A stretch of DNA of 64,000 bases from JALHVH01 sp963773685 (GTDB lineage Bacteria; Acidobacteriota; Aminicenantia; Aminicenantales; Saccharicenantaceae), in NCBI GenBank assembly GCA_963773685.1, contig CAVZBY010000011.1, positions 434,001 through 498,000 on the forward strand, read 5' to 3'. Positions 61,914 through 64,000 of this stretch are shown here, in pieces. Every line of letters starts with the position of its first letter. Position 1 is the stretch's first letter. The position numbers and the translations under genes are program-made. The notes beneath the pieces are model-generated. The model did not search any database. It worked only from the letters and a program-made list of their open reading frames with translations, and was not told the origin of the DNA.

Positions 61914-63841
61914 AGGATGATACGGATGAGCCAGGAAAGCAGGATGGCCACGGAGACGCTGAGGCCGACCGAGAGGAAGGCGACCTTCTTGCCGACCTCC
62001 CTCCAGAGGATGGCGAACGTGGAGAGACAGGGGATGAAGAAGCTGACGAACACGGTGAAGACGAGGAGCTGTTGTTTGGTGATGACCGCGAGGAGATCCC
62101 CGTAGCCGGTCCCGAGGGCCTGGAGCATCATGATGAGGGAGAGCTCCTTGCGTAGGAACCCGAAGATGAGCGTCACGCCGAGCTCCCGGGGCAGGCCAAG
62201 GGCGCCCGACACGAGCGGGGCGAGGACCGCGTTGATAAGGCGGTCCACGTGGATGGCCTGGAGGAGCCCGAGGAAGACACTGCCCGCGATGAGGATGGGC
62301 CAGGCGAACCCGATGAACGACCGTAATTGGAAATAGGTCTTCTGCAGGACGTTCCCGAGACGGGGACGCTTCAGGGTCGGGATCTCCAGGATGAGACCCG
62401 GGGAAGGCGCCTTCGTGAACGAGGACAGGATCTTGCCGAGGACGGCGACGAGCAGGATGTTGCCGGCATAGAAGGCCAGCGCCGCCCACGGCCCCAGGGC
62501 GAAGGCGACGAGGGCCAGGATGATCGTCGTCCGGGCCGAGCACGGGATGAACGGAATGAGGAGCGAGGTGATGACGCGGTCCCGGCGAGATTCCAGGATA
62601 CGCGTGGAGACGATGGCCGGCACGTTGCATCCGAAACCGAGGATGAACGGCGAAACGGACTTCCCGTGAAGGCCGATGTGATGCATGAAGGCATCGAGCA
62701 GGAATCCCGCCCGGGCCAGGTATCCGAAGTCTTCGAGGAAGGCCATCAGGACGAGCAGGGGGATGAAATACGGAAGAACGATGGCGATCCCTCCGCCGAT
62801 CCCCTGAACGAGCCCGTCGGCCAAATGGAACAGGACGTTCGAGCCGAGATGCCGCTTGAGGTCGAGGCTGATCGCGGCGAAAGGCTTGAGAAGGAGGCCT
62901 TCGAGCGGGTTCCCGATCTTGAAGATGAGGAAGAAAAAGGCCATGAAGACGGCGAGGAGGATGACATACCCGTAGAAAGGGTGCATGATCACGGCGTCGA
63001 CCTTTTTGTCCCAGGAGATCCCTATCCCCCGCGTGACTCGGCTGGCCTCCTCCGCGATCTTCAGGGCCAGGTGGTGGCGCTCCGCGGCGACGACCTCGTA
63101 GGCGGGCATGTTCCGGCCGGATTCGAGCTCCGCACGGACGCGCTCGACCTCGCCCTTGAGGGCCGGCTCGAGCTCGCCGAGCATGCGGTCGCAGAAGAGG
63201 CGATCGGCCTCGATCATCTTGACAGCCGTGAACCTCCGGCCGGCCACCAGCGGGAAATCCTCCGGAAGGAGGCGGGCCATCTCCTCGACCCGGGCCTCGA
63301 CGTCCCGCGACCACGCCGGAGGGCTCGGCATGACGGGCCGTTCGAGGACGCGGAACGCCTCGTCCAGGAGCTCCTTCACGCCGCGGCCGCGCGAGGCGAT
63401 GACCGGGACCACGGGGACGCCGAGACGCGCGGCCAGCTTGGCCGCGTCGATCCTGATCCCCTTCTTCTCGGCCATGTCGATCATGTTGAGCGCGACGACC
63501 ATCGGGCGGCCGAGTTCGATGAGCTCCAGGGTGAACTCCAGGCTGCGGCCCAGGATGGAGGCGTCCACGACGTTGATGACGAGGTCGGGCTTCTCGGAGA
63601 ACAGGTGGCGCAGGGCCGTCCTCTCGGCGGGGTCGGCCGGGCAGAGAGAATAGGTGCCCGGAAGGTCGACGATGTCGAGGAGGCGCCCCTCGATGGCGAC
63701 GCGGCTGTGGGTATGTTTGACCGTCGTCCCGGGGAAGTTCGAGGTCTCCGCCTTCAGGCCGGCGATGGAGTTGAACAGCGTGCTTTTGCCGCAGTTAGGC
63801 TGGCCGACGAAGATGACCGAAGGGACGTCAGGGATGGCCAT
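61910..63841 (-). CDS. feoB: Ferrous iron transport protein B
   Basis: 643 residues. G domain: VGQPNCGKSTLFNSIAG (G1), SNFPGTTVKHT (G2), DLPGTYSLCPAD (G3) and NMIDMAEKKG (G4). The membrane part holds two Gate domains with GFGCNVPAIVSTRILESRRD and PFIPCSARTTIILALV and, near the end, FIPCLSTFAILWREVG. Takes up Fe2+ at the inner membrane. Shorter than E. coli FeoB (773) but within the range of the family. The ATG overlaps the feoA stop by 14 bases, and its stop lies in a REP-like palindrome. Confidence 0.95.
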   Translation of the reverse strand: MAIPDVPSVIFVGQPNCGKSTLFNSIAGLKAETSNFPGTTVKHTHSRVAIEGRLLDIVDLPGTYSLCPADPAERTALRHLFSEKPDLVINVVDASILGRSLEFTLELIELGRPMVVALNMIDMAEKKGIRIDAAKLAARLGVPVVPVIASRGRGVKELLDEAFRVLERPVMPSPPAWSRDVEARVEEMARLLPEDFPLVAGRRFTAVKMIEADRLFCDRMLGELEPALKGEVERVRAELESGRNMPAYEVVAAERHHLALKIAEEASRVTRGIGISWDKKVDAVIMHPFYGYVILLAVFMAFFFLIFKIGNPLEGLLLKPFAAISLDLKRHLGSNVLFHLADGLVQGIGGGIAIVLPYFIPLLVLMAFLEDFGYLARAGFLLDAFMHHIGLHGKSVSPFILGFGCNVPAIVSTRILESRRDRVITSLLIPFIPCSARTTIILALVAFALGPWAALAFYAGNILLVAVLGKILSSFTKAPSPGLILEIPTLKRPRLGNVLQKTYFQLRSFIGFAWPILIAGSVFLGLLQAIHVDRLINAVLAPLVSGALGLPRELGVTLIFGFLRKELSLIMMLQALGTGYGDLLAVITKQQLLVFTVFVSFFIPCLSTFAILWREVGKKVAFLSVGLSVSVAILLSWLIRIIL

Positions 63842-64000
63842 CCGCGACCTCGACCCTTATCTTCCGGGCGATCCCCCGGCCGATGGCGACGCGGCTGCCG
63901 GAGGCGGTGTTCCGGACGAGGATGGGGCCTCTCAGGATGGCCGCCGAATCCAGCTCGATGATGTCGCCGGGATGGAAGCCCATGGACAGGAGCCTCCGCC
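63828..64000 (-). CDS. feoA: FeoA-domain protein, N-terminus outside the window
   Basis: 57 residues are visible: RRLLSMGFHPGDIIELDSAA, then LRGPILVRNTASGSRVAIGR and KIRVEVADGHP. RLxxMGxxPG and VAIGRxxAxxIxVE are the FeoA SH3-like signature. FeoA binds the FeoB G domain. It overlaps feoB, forming the usual feoAB pair. Confidence 0.88.
   Translation of the reverse strand, partial: RRLLSMGFHPGDIIELDSAAILRGPILVRNTASGSRVAIGRGIARKIRVEVADGHP

Overview
The window is a GC-rich stretch of a bacterial chromosome with densely packed genes and few mobile elements. A Gram-negative cell envelope is indicated by the heptose pathway (hldE split in two, heptosyltransferase), exported and Tat-exported proteins, a bactofilin and a CsgG-like protein. 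The gene mix (TldD/TldE, aldehyde:ferredoxin oxidoreductase with a Tat ferredoxin, DUF1343, several FHA/PP2C/STAS regulators, DUF4097, DsrE, ADP/ATP-translocase-like transporters) would suit a Candidatus Aminicenantes or Acidobacteriota-like lineage. That assignment is inference; no rRNA gene is present to test it.

Layout. 0-8.4 kb: ywbE (partial), nadB, nadC, a flippase-like membrane protein, tldD-tldE, nitroreductase, MFS transporter. 8.7-15.7 kb: YitT protein, class I fructose-bisphosphatase with an in-frame TGA, ROK protein, nagB, Tat ferredoxin and AFOR. 15.7-23.6 kb, all on the minus strand: serine hydrolase, glutamine synthetase, DUF1343 amidase-like protein, a small unknown and a Ser/Thr kinase with TPRs. 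23.7-32.8 kb: two convergent operons. The plus-strand one encodes an exported PPP-type phosphatase fused to a kinase-like domain, a nucleotide-translocase-like transporter, and an exported kinase-like protein homologous to the fused domain. The minus-strand one encodes STAS, a second translocase with HEAT repeats, an FHA-GAF-PP2C phosphatase and an RsbW-like ATPase, i.e. a partner-switching set. I regard this locus as the most interesting part of the window.

32.9-38.5 kb: tautomerase, DUF5009-type membrane acyltransferase, exported protein, DUF4214-methyltransferase, DsrE protein, HU, SnoaL-like lipoprotein. 38.5-41.6 kb: an AT-richer island with two orphan exported proteins and decayed remnants, closed by tRNA-Leu. 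41.8-45.5 kb: ADP-heptose and LPS core genes followed by an ICMT-like methylase and TrmH. 45.5-46 kb: a gene-free stretch built of inverted repeats. 46-52 kb: two divergent ECF sigma modules, one ending in a protease-like protein that has lost its catalytic His and Asp, the other continuing into membrane and DUF4097 proteins. 52-64 kb: MBL hydrolase, an unknown, a lipoate/octanoyl transferase, tRNA-Gly, a second serine hydrolase, bactofilin, CsgG-like, uvrB-uvrC, a TlpA remnant, feoB and partial feoA.

Many genes between 1 and 35 kb carry single-base frameshifts at short G/C runs while the genes from 41.8 to 63.8 kb are intact. The likeliest cause is residual assembly error, so these genes are annotated over their full reconstructed span with the approximate shift positions given. 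Shift positions are accurate to about 10-20 bases.
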